From: Thalassotalea piscium | GTDB taxonomy: Bacteria > Pseudomonadota > Gammaproteobacteria > Enterobacterales > Alteromonadaceae | NCBI RefSeq assembly: GCF_030295935.1 | Contig: NZ_AP027362.1 | Location: 434,001 to 498,000 of the forward strand | Direction: 5' to 3' | DNA length: 64,000 nt | Shown: one piece after another, positions 1 to 8,419 of the stretch | Layout of the letters: every line of letters begins with the position of its first letter | How positions within the stretch are numbered: the stretch's first letter is position 1 | Notes under the pieces: generated by a model | What the model was told of the DNA's origin: nothing | Database searches by the model: none | The model's input: the letters and a program-made list of their open reading frames with translations, nothing else | Made by a program: the position numbers and the translations under genes

Positions 1-689
1 TTGTACCGCCAGCCATAACTATTAGCTTATATTTTGTTATTTTTGGCTCGCTTATTGGTGCTCGTATTGGTGAAATGGGTGGTTTCGATTATATGTCGTT
101 TATTGTGCCAGGGCTTATCATGATGAGTGTTATCACCAATTCATATTCAAATGTAGCCAGTTCTTTTTTCAGCGCAAAGTGGCAACGTAATGTTGAAGAG
201 ATGTTAGTTGCCCCTGTGCCAAACTGGGTGATAGTAGCCGGGTATGTTGGCGGCGGAATGGCTCGTGGTTTATTAGTTGGCTTAATCGTAACCGTTGTCG
301 CGCTATTTTTTGTTGATATTCAAATACATAATATATGGGTAATAATTGCTACGGTTTGTTTAACCTCGGCAACATTTGCTTTAGGCGGGCTAATTAACGC
401 TATTTTTGCGGGTAGCTTTGACGATATATCAATAATTCCTACGTTTATTTTAACTCCGTTGACCTATTTAGGTGGGGTTTTTTATTCGATTAGTTTGCTA
501 CCTGAGTTTTGGCAAGGCGTGTCAAAATTAAATCCAATAGTTTATATGGTTAATGCGTTTAGATACGGCTTTTTAGGCACCTCTGATGTCAGTTTAACGG
601 CTTCGTTTGGTGTATTATTAATTTTTATTGTGACATTGTTTGCTATTGCCATGACACTGATCACTAAAGGTATTGGTTTGCGTAGTTAA
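1..689 (+). CDS. ABC-2 type transporter permease, 3' part (5' end outside window)
   Basis: Membrane permease subunit of an ABC-2 exporter. The reading frame is open from base 3, well upstream of the first internal ATG at 75, so the gene is cut by the window edge and the true start lies before it. Several strongly hydrophobic segments are visible, with the GLI..PG-type loop (FIVPGLIMM) and the late LTPLTYLGGVFY stretch that are typical of YadH-like ABC-2 permeases. The partner ATPase would be expected just upstream, outside the window. The substrate cannot be told from sequence. The next gene starts a few bases after this stop, suggesting cotranscription. Confidence 0.85.
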   Translation, partial: VPPAITISLYFVIFGSLIGARIGEMGGFDYMSFIVPGLIMMSVITNSYSNVASSFFSAKWQRNVEEMLVAPVPNWVIVAGYVGGGMARGLLVGLIVTVVALFFVDIQIHNIWVIIATVCLTSATFALGGLINAIFAGSFDDISIIPTFILTPLTYLGGVFYSISLLPEFWQGVSKLNPIVYMVNAFRYGFLGTSDVSLTASFGVLLIFIVTLFAIAMTLITKGIGLRS

Positions 690-714
690 GCCTAAGTTAA
701 TGAGTATAGGATCA

Positions 715-1401
715 ATGACAAATTCTGAAACGGTGGGTGACTCTAAAGCAATTGTAACTAACCAAACAGGCGTGCATGAAAATCTTGAAAAAATAGTGCT
801 TAAGCACCTAATTCATGCGTCGCAAAAACCTATTCAAGCGCACACCCAAGAAGCGTTTAACCTTGTAAACGAAAGGGTGCAACAACACCAAGGCGAGATA
901 ATTTTTGATTCTTGCTGTGGTGTTGGCCAAAGTACCCGTTTACTCGCGAAAATGAACCCAACGGCCTTGGTGATTGGTGTTGATAAATCTGCGCATCGCA
1001 TTAACCGAAATGACAGTGTACTAGTTGATCAAACTAACACACATCAAGTTGAAAACTTTATGCTGGTGAGAGCCGACTTAAATGATTTTTATCGTTTAGC
1101 TGTTGCAGCAAAGTGGCAGGTGAGTAAACATTATATTCTTTACCCAAACCCTTGGCCTAAATCTAAACATATTCAAAGACGTTGGCATGGTAGCGCTGTT
1201 TTTCCAGAGATGCTCAAACTTTGCAACACCCTAATTTTGCGTAGTAATTGGCGTTTGTATTTAGAAGAGTTTCAATTTGCTGCATCGTTAGCGGGTAAGC
1301 ACGGAGACATTACACTAGTTGAAGATCAGCAAGCATTAACGCCATTTGAAGCAAAATATAGAGCGAGCGGCCAGCAATGTTGGCAACTACTTATTAAATA
1401 A
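715..1401 (+). CDS. TrmB-like SAM-dependent methyltransferase
   Basis: A class I SAM methyltransferase related to TrmB, the tRNA guanine-46 N7 methyltransferase. The SAM-binding motif is DSCCGVGQST followed by an acidic VIGVDKS strand. The NPWPK signature of the TrmB family is present (YPNPWPKSKHIQRRW), followed by FPEML. It looks like a divergent paralogue rather than canonical TrmB, because the SAM motif differs and the N-terminus is unusual, so RNA is only the inferred substrate. The frame is open from a TTG at 673 inside the permease gene. I prefer ATG 715 (228 aa), which has AGG 4-5 bases upstream; ATG 700 is possible. Confidence 0.75.
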   Translation: MTNSETVGDSKAIVTNQTGVHENLEKIVLKHLIHASQKPIQAHTQEAFNLVNERVQQHQGEIIFDSCCGVGQSTRLLAKMNPTALVIGVDKSAHRINRNDSVLVDQTNTHQVENFMLVRADLNDFYRLAVAAKWQVSKHYILYPNPWPKSKHIQRRWHGSAVFPEMLKLCNTLILRSNWRLYLEEFQFAASLAGKHGDITLVEDQQALTPFEAKYRASGQQCWQLLIK

Positions 1402-1580
1402 ATTGTCACTTACCCTTAACGATGAGGGTGTGGTGAAAAAGACTAACTTTTAGTCTATAAACAAAACTATTTGTGCCTGCTATTCATCTGATGTGTTTTT
1501 TATTGTTTAATAACAAGTGGTTATGTTTTGGTATGTTACTTGTAACCTAATATTATAAATAAATATAAAGGAGTCGAGTG

Positions 1581-1679
1581 ATGAATCGTAATATTAAAAA
1601 AAATGTATTAATGGTGGCATTTAGTAGCTTGGTAATGATTGAATTAGCATTAGTATACTTTGCCTCTTTACTAAGCTAG
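1581..1679 (+). CDS. Putative 32-aa single-pass membrane protein
   Basis: A short ORF preceded by a strong Shine-Dalgarno sequence (AAAGGAG, about 8 bases before the ATG). The product has a basic N-terminus (MNRNIKKN) and then one hydrophobic helix rich in V, L, I, A and F, ending LLS. This fits a small inner-membrane protein with its N-terminus inside. It occupies the 378-bp gap between the methyltransferase and panP. No family is recognised. The strong ribosome site is the main argument that it is real; conservation in related genomes has not been tested. Confidence 0.45.
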   Translation: MNRNIKKNVLMVAFSSLVMIELALVYFASLLS

Positions 1680-1779
1680 TTGATAATAAGCACGAAAAAT
1701 ACAAGACATTTACGGTAAATTTTATTAAAGTGCCGATCTTATTATAAATCGTTTTCACAGCCCTAATTATATAAAGTGA

Positions 1780-3432
1780 ATGTCTATGACCGCGAATAAG
1801 CGTGCGCCAAAAGCTACAGCTACAGAAGAGTCGCTACACCGCATTTTTACTATTCCAGAAGCGCCTGACTCAACTTTGGGGCGAATAGAACAAGAAATAT
1901 CGCAAAATCTAGCGGGCTTTCTTGGTGATCATATTGTTGCTAAAGATCATTTATTAACATCAATTGAAAAAGACTTTGCAAGCTCAGCTATACCTGAAGA
2001 GCCAGCTTACGTTTCAGATCATATGCATCATTTGTTAGACAAGTTGGTGGCAAAGTCAGTTCATACCTCAAGTCCAAGCTTTATTGGCCATATGACCTCA
2101 GCACTTCCTTATTTTATTCTACCACTATCTAAGCTGATGGTAGGGTTGAACCAAAATTTAGTTAAAATTGAGACGTCTAAAGCATTTACTCCGCTTGAAA
2201 GACAAGTATTAGGCATGATGCATCGATTAGTTTATCAAGAAAATGATGACTTTTATCAGCATTGGATGCACAGTGCTGATCATTCGCTTGGCGCTTTTTG
2301 CTCGGGTGGTACTGTTGCTAATATTACAGCACTGTGGGTTGCTCGAAATAATTTACTCAAAGCCGATGGTAACTTTAAAGGCGTATCACAGCAGGGGCTA
2401 TTCGCAGCATTAAACCATTATCAATATAATGGCTTAGTTGTGTTAGTGTCTAATCGTGGTCATTATTCATTAAAAAAATCGGCCGATGTACTTGGTATTG
2501 GGCGCGATAGCGTTATTGCAATACCTACAGATGAAAACAACCGTATAGACTGTACAAAGTTAAGAGCAAAGTGTCTTGAGCTAAGGCAGAAAAATATCGC
2601 TATTCTAAGTATTGTTGGTGTTGCCGGAACTACAGAAACAGGCAATGTTGATCCGCTTGAAGAAATGGCAGGTATTGCCCAAGAATTTAACAGCCACTTT
2701 CACGTTGATGCTGCATGGGGCGGGGCAACATTGCTTTCTAATAAGCACCGAAATATTCTTAAAGGTGTTGAACTTGCAGATTCGGTCACAATTGATGCGC
2801 ATAAGCAAATGTACGTGCCTATGGGGGCAGGTTTAGTTGTTTTTAAAGACCCGTCTTGTGCTAACTCTATTGCTCATCATGCTGAATATATTTTGCGAAA
2901 GGGCTCAAAAGACTTGGGCTCGCACACGCTCGAAGGCTCAAGACCGGGTATGGCAATGTTAGTTTATGCGAGTTTGCATGTTATTAGCCGCCCAGGATAT
3001 GAGCTATTAATTAATCAGAGTTTAGAAAAAGCACATTATTATGCTCAGCTTATTGAACAACATGAAGATTTTGAATTAATTACTAAACCAGAGCTCTGTT
3101 TATTAACTTATCGTTATAATCCAAAGCAAGTGCAGCTGTATTTAGAGCGCTGCTGTGAAAATGAACAGTTAGCTATTAATCAATTGCTCGATCAATTAAC
3201 TAAGTTTATTCAAAAACGACAGCGTGAAAATGGTAAGTCGTTTGTTTCTCGCACGCGGATAGAAGTTAGTAAGTACGCTAATCGTAAAACAGTTGTTTTT
3301 CGGGTAGTGCTCGCAAATCCGTTAACAACAAAAGCTATTTTAAATGAGGTATTGCAAGAGCAAACCGAACTTGCACAAGAAAGTATCAGCCTTTTGCCTC
3401 AACTGTTTGATAAAGCAATTAGCCGGCTTTAA
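1780..3432 (+). CDS. panP: PLP-dependent aspartate 1-decarboxylase PanP (group II decarboxylase)
   Basis: A 550-residue group II pyridoxal-phosphate decarboxylase. Visible landmarks are the CSGGTVANITAL substrate/cofactor region, HVDAAWGGA (the Asp that pairs with the PLP ring) and SVTIDAHKQMYVPMGAG, whose Lys forms the Schiff base. Length and sequence character fit the PanP family, which in several gammaproteobacteria makes beta-alanine from aspartate for pantothenate and coenzyme A in place of PanD. A related glutamate decarboxylase activity cannot be excluded from sequence alone. ATG 1780 starts MSMTANK; a second ATG six bases on is an alternative. It appears monocistronic. Confidence 0.85.
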   Translation: MSMTANKRAPKATATEESLHRIFTIPEAPDSTLGRIEQEISQNLAGFLGDHIVAKDHLLTSIEKDFASSAIPEEPAYVSDHMHHLLDKLVAKSVHTSSPSFIGHMTSALPYFILPLSKLMVGLNQNLVKIETSKAFTPLERQVLGMMHRLVYQENDDFYQHWMHSADHSLGAFCSGGTVANITALWVARNNLLKADGNFKGVSQQGLFAALNHYQYNGLVVLVSNRGHYSLKKSADVLGIGRDSVIAIPTDENNRIDCTKLRAKCLELRQKNIAILSIVGVAGTTETGNVDPLEEMAGIAQEFNSHFHVDAAWGGATLLSNKHRNILKGVELADSVTIDAHKQMYVPMGAGLVVFKDPSCANSIAHHAEYILRKGSKDLGSHTLEGSRPGMAMLVYASLHVISRPGYELLINQSLEKAHYYAQLIEQHEDFELITKPELCLLTYRYNPKQVQLYLERCCENEQLAINQLLDQLTKFIQKRQRENGKSFVSRTRIEVSKYANRKTVVFRVVLANPLTTKAILNEVLQEQTELAQESISLLPQLFDKAISRL

Positions 3433-3655
3433 GAAGATATGAGTGTTTTAGTTTCGAAGTGAAAGTTTTAATCATTATTTTCTTTTGATTTAGATTTAGT
3501 TAACCTCTTGAATTTTATATTTTTATTTTAGTTCGTAACTTGTTGTAGCTTTGTTTTGATTTCGTTTGAGTATCTTAGTTTACGAAATTGTTTTTTTATG
3601 AAGCTATCTGTGTAATAATTCATCACACATACAAAAGTCTGTTATGGAGAATGTA

Positions 3656-3805
3656 ATGCAAACGAGCGAAAGACAATATACACCTGAACAGTCAAATAAA
3701 AATAACTATGACGCGATTTCGCTAGAGCAACAATTAGCGCAAGCACGCGAAGAAATTGCTGATCTTAAGTTACAAATTATCTGGTTAGAGCGCTCTTACG
3801 AGTAA
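3656..3805 (+). CDS. Putative 49-aa coiled-coil protein
   Basis: A short ORF with GGAG about 8 bases before its ATG (TATGGAGAATGTAATG). The first 20 residues are polar and probably disordered. Residues 22-48 form a likely amphipathic helix or coiled coil (EQQLAQAREEIADLKLQ then IIWLERSYE). It lies alone between panP and the repeat at 3831, so its function cannot be inferred. The ribosome site and heptad-like pattern argue it is real. Confidence 0.45.
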   Translation: MQTSERQYTPEQSNKNNYDAISLEQQLAQAREEIADLKLQIIWLERSYE

Positions 3806-3830
3806 CGTTAGAACGTTTAATGTAATAGGT

Positions 3831-4061
3831 AACCTGAACTCGGATTAATGAATGTTGATTTTCTCACATAAAACATTATTTTTTTCAATAGTTTAATTTT
3901 ATTCACTGTTTAAAAAGCTAACCTTTATTTCTCAGTATTGATAGTTTTGTGAATATCAAGGCGAATTTTTTGATCCAATAGCGGGCTATTGGCAACAAAT
4001 TCAACGTAGATAGGCTCAAAAATAGCTTACTGAGTAACTTTGCTTAACCTGAGTTCAGGTT
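3831..4061. repeat. MITE-like repeat, diverged copy A
   Basis: A 231-bp non-coding element with terminal inverted repeats: AACCTGAACTC at the left and GAGTTCAGGTT at the right. It is flanked by a direct 4-bp repeat AGGT on both sides, as expected of a target-site duplication. It has the same length and architecture as the copies at 5200 and 47042. An internal motif is shared (CAAGGCGAATTTTTTGATC, then a TAGCGGGCTATT palindrome, then CAAATTCAACG, matching CAAGGC...TAGCGAGCTATTA...CAAATTTAACG), but the rest is diverged. No transposase is encoded. Confidence 0.7.
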
Positions 4062-4067
4062 AGGTAT

Positions 4068-4105
4068 ACTAAAAAGGCCAAACAAAAACTGTTTGGCCTT
4101 TTTAG
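4068..4105 (+). terminator. Bidirectional Rho-independent terminator
   Basis: A symmetric hairpin with stem AAAAAGGCCAAAC and GTTTGGCCTTTTT around a 6-7-base loop. T-runs lie on the 3' side of both strands, so it can act in both directions. It sits just after the MITE copy and about 110 bp before epmA. Confidence 0.8.
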
Positions 4106-4160
4106 TGCATAATGTTTATACCCAGTATGGACTTCTTCGATTGCAAGACATGTTAATTCG

Positions 4161-4190
4161 TTGACATAGCATGCATTGCAGCTTTATATG
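4161..4190 (+). promoter_or_regulatory. Candidate sigma-70 promoter of epmA
   Basis: A perfect -35 box TTGACA (4161-4166) is followed after 18 bases by TATATG as -10. It lies about 30 bp before the epmA start codon and downstream of the terminator at 4068-4105. The TATAAT at 4199-4204 also fits a -10 but is very close to the ATG. Confidence 0.5.
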
Positions 4191-4218
4191 CTATTAATTA
4201 TAATTTTTAGAGTATTTT

Positions 4219-5193
4219 ATGAGTGTGCCATTATTGACATGGGAAGTTGCTAAGCAAAGAGCTGAGTTTATCCAAGAAATTAGGATGTTTTTTTATCAAA
4301 GAAACGTCATAGAAGTAGAAACACCGTTGTTGTCAAATGGTACGGTAACTGATGTTCATTTAGATGTGTTCGACACTGCCTATGAACATTTCCCAGACAC
4401 TCCTATTCATGAGCACAGGCTTCTATACCTTCAAACGTCGCCAGAGTTCGCAATGAAGCGACTACTAGCTCACGGTTACGGTTCGATATTTCAGATTTGT
4501 AAAGCATTTAGAAAAGAGGCGTACGGTGCGTTCCATAATCCTGAATTTACCATGCTTGAATGGTATAGAGTCGGTTTTAGTTACAATGAGTTAATCGCTG
4601 AAGTAAGTGACTTATTAACAACACTTTTAGCCTGCGAACAGCCGGAAATTAAAAGTTATCAAAATGCATTTTTAGAGGCGACTACTATCGACCCTTTGCA
4701 ATGCTCTATTGAACAATTGCAGAGGTTTTTAGCTTTGCGTGGTGTTAATGATGATTGGATCAGCCAAGAAACAGAAAAAGACACCTTGTTGCAGTATGTT
4801 TTTTCTGAGTATGTAGAAACTATCATTGGCAAGGTAGTTCCCTGTGTCATTGTTGATTTTCCGAAAACACAAGCAGCCTTGGCATGCGTATCTGAGAGTG
4901 ATCCAAGAGTTGCCCATCGATTTGAATGCTACTTTAAAGGGGTTGAACTGGCTAATGGATATGAAGAGTTAACCGACCCAGAAGAGCAGTTAAACCGCTT
5001 TCATCGTGATAATGAAACACGAAAACGATTAGGTAAAGCGTTGAAACCGATTGATAATAATTTGATTGAGGCTATGGAGAAGGGATTGCCAAAATGCTCA
5101 GGTATTGCGCTAGGTGTTGATCGACTGCTGATGATAGCACTTGGTAAAAACACCATAAGCGAAGTTATTACGTTTAATATTGAGCGTGCCTAA
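4219..5193 (+). CDS. epmA: Elongation factor P--(R)-beta-lysine ligase EpmA
   Basis: A 324-residue class II lysyl-tRNA synthetase paralogue (GenX/PoxA/YjeA) lacking the tRNA-anticodon domain. It attaches (R)-beta-lysine to a conserved lysine of elongation factor P. Class II motif 1 is FFYQRNVIEVETPLLS. Motif 2 is the FRKEAYGAFHNPEFTMLEWYR region near residue 100. Motif 3 is SGIALGVDRLLMIALGK near the C-terminus. Length matches E. coli EpmA (325 aa). It is monocistronic, lies between two MITE copies, and has its own promoter. Confidence 0.95.
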   Translation: MSVPLLTWEVAKQRAEFIQEIRMFFYQRNVIEVETPLLSNGTVTDVHLDVFDTAYEHFPDTPIHEHRLLYLQTSPEFAMKRLLAHGYGSIFQICKAFRKEAYGAFHNPEFTMLEWYRVGFSYNELIAEVSDLLTTLLACEQPEIKSYQNAFLEATTIDPLQCSIEQLQRFLALRGVNDDWISQETEKDTLLQYVFSEYVETIIGKVVPCVIVDFPKTQAALACVSESDPRVAHRFECYFKGVELANGYEELTDPEEQLNRFHRDNETRKRLGKALKPIDNNLIEAMEKGLPKCSGIALGVDRLLMIALGKNTISEVITFNIERA

Positions 5194-5199
5194 TTATTT

Positions 5200-5429
5200 A
5201 ACCTGAGTTCTGGATAAGCTAAGCACGTCAATGTCACGATTTTTGCGCGTATCTGCGTTAAGTTTGCTACTAATAGCTCGCTATTAGGTACGCAAACTTG
5301 CCTTGATTCACTCAACACTTATAACATTGATATATAACTACATAAGCAATACGATTGTTCTGTAATAAGCAATTTAAAAATATAACTTTATCTGTGTTGA
5401 TCGTACATCCGTTATCCAGAACTCAGGTT
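5200..5429. repeat. MITE-like repeat, copy B
   Basis: A 230-bp non-coding element with terminal inverted repeats AACCTGAGTTCTGGATAA (left) and TTATCCAGAACTCAGGTT (right), flanked on both sides by ATTT, a 4-bp direct repeat. It starts six bases after the epmA stop. Read by eye, it differs from the reverse complement of 47042-47271 at only about five positions. It contains an internal inverted repeat around TAATAGCTCGCTATTA. With no ORF, it must be mobilised in trans if it is active. Confidence 0.85.
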
Positions 5430-5458
5430 ATTTATCAATATTTATAAAATATCGTTTT

Positions 5459-5488
5459 GTGATAATGTATCAAGTGTGATAATATCTC
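5459..5488 (+). promoter_or_regulatory. Tandem Zur-like operator boxes upstream of the MerC gene
   Basis: Two 13-bp boxes lie 17 bp apart start-to-start: GTGATAATGTATC (5459-5471) and GTGATAATATCTC (5476-5488). Each matches 10 of 13 positions of the gammaproteobacterial Zur core GTTATAATATAAC, recalled from knowledge of the family. They end about 30 bp before the ATG of the MerC-type gene. A zur gene is at 51369. Binding is inferred only. Confidence 0.4.
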
Positions 5489-5519
5489 AATATTAAAGTT
5501 TGAGTATTGGATAATCAGC

Positions 5520-5900
5520 ATGTTAGATAGAATAGGTATTACAGCAACGTCATTATGTGCGTTACACTGTATATTATTACCTGTCATATTGCCTGCTCTC
5601 CCGTTATTGGGTGTGAGCTTTTTAGCTGATCACGTTTGGGAGCATGTGTTTTTAATTATAACGGCTGTTCTTGGCTCAATTGCAATGCTTTCTGGTTTTA
5701 AACGCTATCATCGCAAACTATACCCATTTTATCTTTTGATATTGGGGGTAATTATTTACTGGCAAAAACACGACTTTTCTGAAGCCGTACAACCTTTTAT
5801 TATAGCTTTAGGTGCATTACTCATTGTGACTGCTCACTTCTTAAATATTAAGTTATGTAACAGCTGTAAACCCTGTGAAACAAAAGAGTGTCATCAATAA
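5520..5900 (+). CDS. MerC-domain membrane protein
   Basis: A 126-residue protein with about four transmembrane helices. The N-terminal TSLCALHCILLPVILPALP carries the MerC cysteine pair (C-x3-C) in the first helix, the usual metal contact of the family. The C-terminus is cysteine-rich (LCNSCKPCETKECHQ). MerC proteins move mercury in mer operons, but no merA, merT or merR is nearby, so this is more likely a chromosomal MerC homologue for another thiophilic metal. The Zur-like boxes upstream make zinc plausible; that is inference. It converges with glnG. Confidence 0.75.
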   Translation: MLDRIGITATSLCALHCILLPVILPALPLLGVSFLADHVWEHVFLIITAVLGSIAMLSGFKRYHRKLYPFYLLILGVIIYWQKHDFSEAVQPFIIALGALLIVTAHFLNIKLCNSCKPCETKECHQ

Positions 5901-5926
5901 CGCTAAGCAGATTATCTTGCTACGTT

Positions 5927-7324
5927 TTATGTTAACTCTTTAAGCTTTCGCGATAGTGTATTTCTACCCCAACCTATAATTTTAGCCGCATCTTGTTTGT
6001 GTCCTTGCGTATGAGCTAATGCACACTGCAGTAAAATACGCTCAAACTCTGGCTGAACTTTTTCGATAATATTGTCAGTATCTTGCTTTAGTTGCTCGTT
6101 AACCCACTGACGCAAAAATTCTTGCCAACTATTTTCGGTTAAGTTGCTTGCAGTTGGTAAGGCTGTAATTTCAGCAGGTAAGTCACTAAGAATAATTTCC
6201 TTACCACTTGCCATAACCGTTAAGAACCGACAAAGGTTTTCAAGTTGCCTTACGTTGCCTGGCCAATGATATTGTTCGAGAAATGCTAATGTTTTTGGAT
6301 GTAGGTTTTTAGGTTCAACACTTAACTCTTTTGAAGCTAATGTTAAAAAGTGATCAGCAAGTTGCTTAATATCTTCGCGTCTCTCTCTCAGACTTGGCAG
6401 ATGAATACGGATCACATTTAAACGATGAAATAAGTCTTCACGAAAGTCGCCATTATTCACTTGTACTTCTAAATGTTGATGTGTGGCAGCAATTATTCTT
6501 ACGTCTACTTTTATTGGTGAGTGGCCACCAACACGGTAAAATTGCCCGTCAGACAACACCCTAAGTAATCGCGTTTGTATATCTAACGGCATATCACCTA
6601 TTTCATCTAAAAATAATGTGCCATTATGAGCTTGTTCAAAACGCCCATGTCTTACAGAGTTTGCGCCAGTGAAAGCTCCTTTTTCATGGCCAAACAATTC
6701 AGACTCAATCAAATCTTTAGGTATAGCGGCCATATTAAGCTGGATAAAGGGGGATGCAGACCTTGGGCTATGCATATGTAACGCATGCGCTACTAGTTCT
6801 TTACCCGTACCAGACTCACCATTTATTAACACACTAATACTAGATCGAGACAAACGACCAATAGCACGAAATACCTCTTGCATAGACGGGGCTTCGCCAA
6901 TTATACCAACGGAAGACGGGGTTGCTATCTGTTGTTTGTTATTGGTGCTTGTTTCACTGGCATGAATGAGCGCGCGTTGAATTAGAGCAAGCGCATCATC
7001 AATATCAAAGGGTTTAGGCAAATATTCAAACGCGCCACCCTGATATGCGTTAACCGCGCTTTCTAAATCAGAGTGCGCAGTCATGATAATGGTAGGTATA
7101 TCAGGGTATTGTTGGTTAACTTTATTTAATAGCGCCATACCGTCCATATTGGGCATTCGAATATCAGAAATAATAATATCAGGCTGATCATGAACAAGGG
7201 CGGTGAGAACATTGTCAGCACTATCGAAAGATGCACTGGTAATATTTGCACTAGATAATGCTTTTTCTAGCACCCATCTGATTGAGCTATCATCATCAAC
7301 AATCCATACTTGCTCATTGTTCAT
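5927..7324 (-). CDS. glnG: Nitrogen regulation response regulator NtrC (NR-I)
   Basis: A 465-residue sigma-54 activator. The receiver domain (1-120) has the phospho-acceptor Asp54 in IIISDIRMPNMDG. The AAA+ domain (about 140-370) has Walker A GESGTGKE and the sigma-54 contact loop GAFTGA. The C-terminal Fis-type helix-turn-helix ends AAKIIGWGRNTLSRKLKEL. When phosphorylated by GlnL it should activate glnA from the sigma-54 promoter at 10580. Its start overlaps the glnL stop by 4 bp (ATGA), showing translational coupling. Last gene of the cluster. Confidence 0.97.
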   Translation of the reverse strand: MNNEQVWIVDDDSSIRWVLEKALSSANITSASFDSADNVLTALVHDQPDIIISDIRMPNMDGMALLNKVNQQYPDIPTIIMTAHSDLESAVNAYQGGAFEYLPKPFDIDDALALIQRALIHASETSTNNKQQIATPSSVGIIGEAPSMQEVFRAIGRLSRSSISVLINGESGTGKELVAHALHMHSPRSASPFIQLNMAAIPKDLIESELFGHEKGAFTGANSVRHGRFEQAHNGTLFLDEIGDMPLDIQTRLLRVLSDGQFYRVGGHSPIKVDVRIIAATHQHLEVQVNNGDFREDLFHRLNVIRIHLPSLRERREDIKQLADHFLTLASKELSVEPKNLHPKTLAFLEQYHWPGNVRQLENLCRFLTVMASGKEIILSDLPAEITALPTASNLTENSWQEFLRQWVNEQLKQDTDNIIEKVQPEFERILLQCALAHTQGHKQDAAKIIGWGRNTLSRKLKELT

Positions 7325-8409
7325 AAACTTGCCTCGTTGATAATTGGAAGTAATATTTCAAATTCGGTATAACCTGGCTTACTTGAGTAAGATAACTTAC
7401 CACCGTGTTGGTGAATGAGTGTTTGAGAAATGGATAAGCCTAAACCGGTACCATTCGTTTTCCCCGATACCATAGGATAAAACAAGGTATCTCTGATTTT
7501 GGTTGGAATACCAGGCCCGTTGTCAATTATACAAATACTTGCACATAACTTTATACGCTTACCATTAATCGTTTTATTAGTAGCTGCACGTGTTTTTAAT
7601 GTTATGGTACCATTGTGTTCAAGGGCTTGAATTGCATTGTTTACGATGTTTAAAAGCGCTTGTTGAAGTTTATCATCGTCAAAAGTGACTTCAGGTAATG
7701 ACGGATCATAATCGCGCACAAAACTAATGCCTTCATTATTGTCAAAGCGAACAACATTATAAATTTTTTCTAAAACAGAATGAATATTGTGCTGGGTCAT
7801 GTTGGGTAATTGGTTTGGCCCTAACAGTCTATCGACAAGGTTGGTTAAGCGATCGGCCTGCTCAATGATCATCTCTGTATATTCTTGTTGCGATTGGGTA
7901 AGCTCTTTACTTAATAACTGCGCTGCACCTCTTAAACCACCAAGGGGGTTTTTAATTTCATGTGCAAGCCCTCTAATTAAATCACGAGCAGACTCCCACT
8001 GTTGGTGCTGAAATGCTTCCGCATTAATATTTTTCTGCTGATCAATTTGCTTAAGCTCTAATAATATATGTGGCAAGTCTTCAAAGGTAACGGCTGAAGC
8101 CATTAACTCAATCGTTATTTTATAGTTTACAAATAGCTCTAATATAACATCGCTGTCGCTAAACTCTTGGCCAGATAGCAGCAGTTGGTTAAGTCGCTCT
8201 TGCTTGATTGGATCATTAATAAATAAATTTGCTAGTGGCTGATTATAGAGCTTATTAAAGCTTCTAATTAATAAAGCCTCAGCGGCAGGGTTTGCATACT
8301 GAATGGCTAGATTTTGGTCAAGCACAAGAACAGCAGTTACCAATTGATTAGGTATTCTCTGTTGATAGGCTAATTTAATTTGTTTAACGCTTTTAGTATC
8401 GCTCAACAC
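7321..8409 (-). CDS. glnL: Nitrogen regulation sensor histidine kinase NtrB (NR-II)
   Basis: A soluble PAS-histidine kinase that phosphorylates or dephosphorylates GlnG in response to PII. The PAS domain begins at VTAVLVLDQNLAIQYANPAAE. The H-box is GLAHEIKNPLGGLRGAAQLL. The N, G1 and G2 boxes follow (NIVNNAIQAL, DNGPGIP, GTGLGLS). The frame is open to an ATG at 8427, but that codon lies inside an NtrC box and has no ribosome site. AGAGG at 8414-8418 favours GTG 8409 or TTG 8406. I list GTG 8409 (362 aa). Confidence 0.92.
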   Translation of the reverse strand: MLSDTKSVKQIKLAYQQRIPNQLVTAVLVLDQNLAIQYANPAAEALLIRSFNKLYNQPLANLFINDPIKQERLNQLLLSGQEFSDSDVILELFVNYKITIELMASAVTFEDLPHILLELKQIDQQKNINAEAFQHQQWESARDLIRGLAHEIKNPLGGLRGAAQLLSKELTQSQQEYTEMIIEQADRLTNLVDRLLGPNQLPNMTQHNIHSVLEKIYNVVRFDNNEGISFVRDYDPSLPEVTFDDDKLQQALLNIVNNAIQALEHNGTITLKTRAATNKTINGKRIKLCASICIIDNGPGIPTKIRDTLFYPMVSGKTNGTGLGLSISQTLIHQHGGKLSYSSKPGYTEFEILLPIINEASL

Positions 8410-8419
8410 CAAACCTCTA

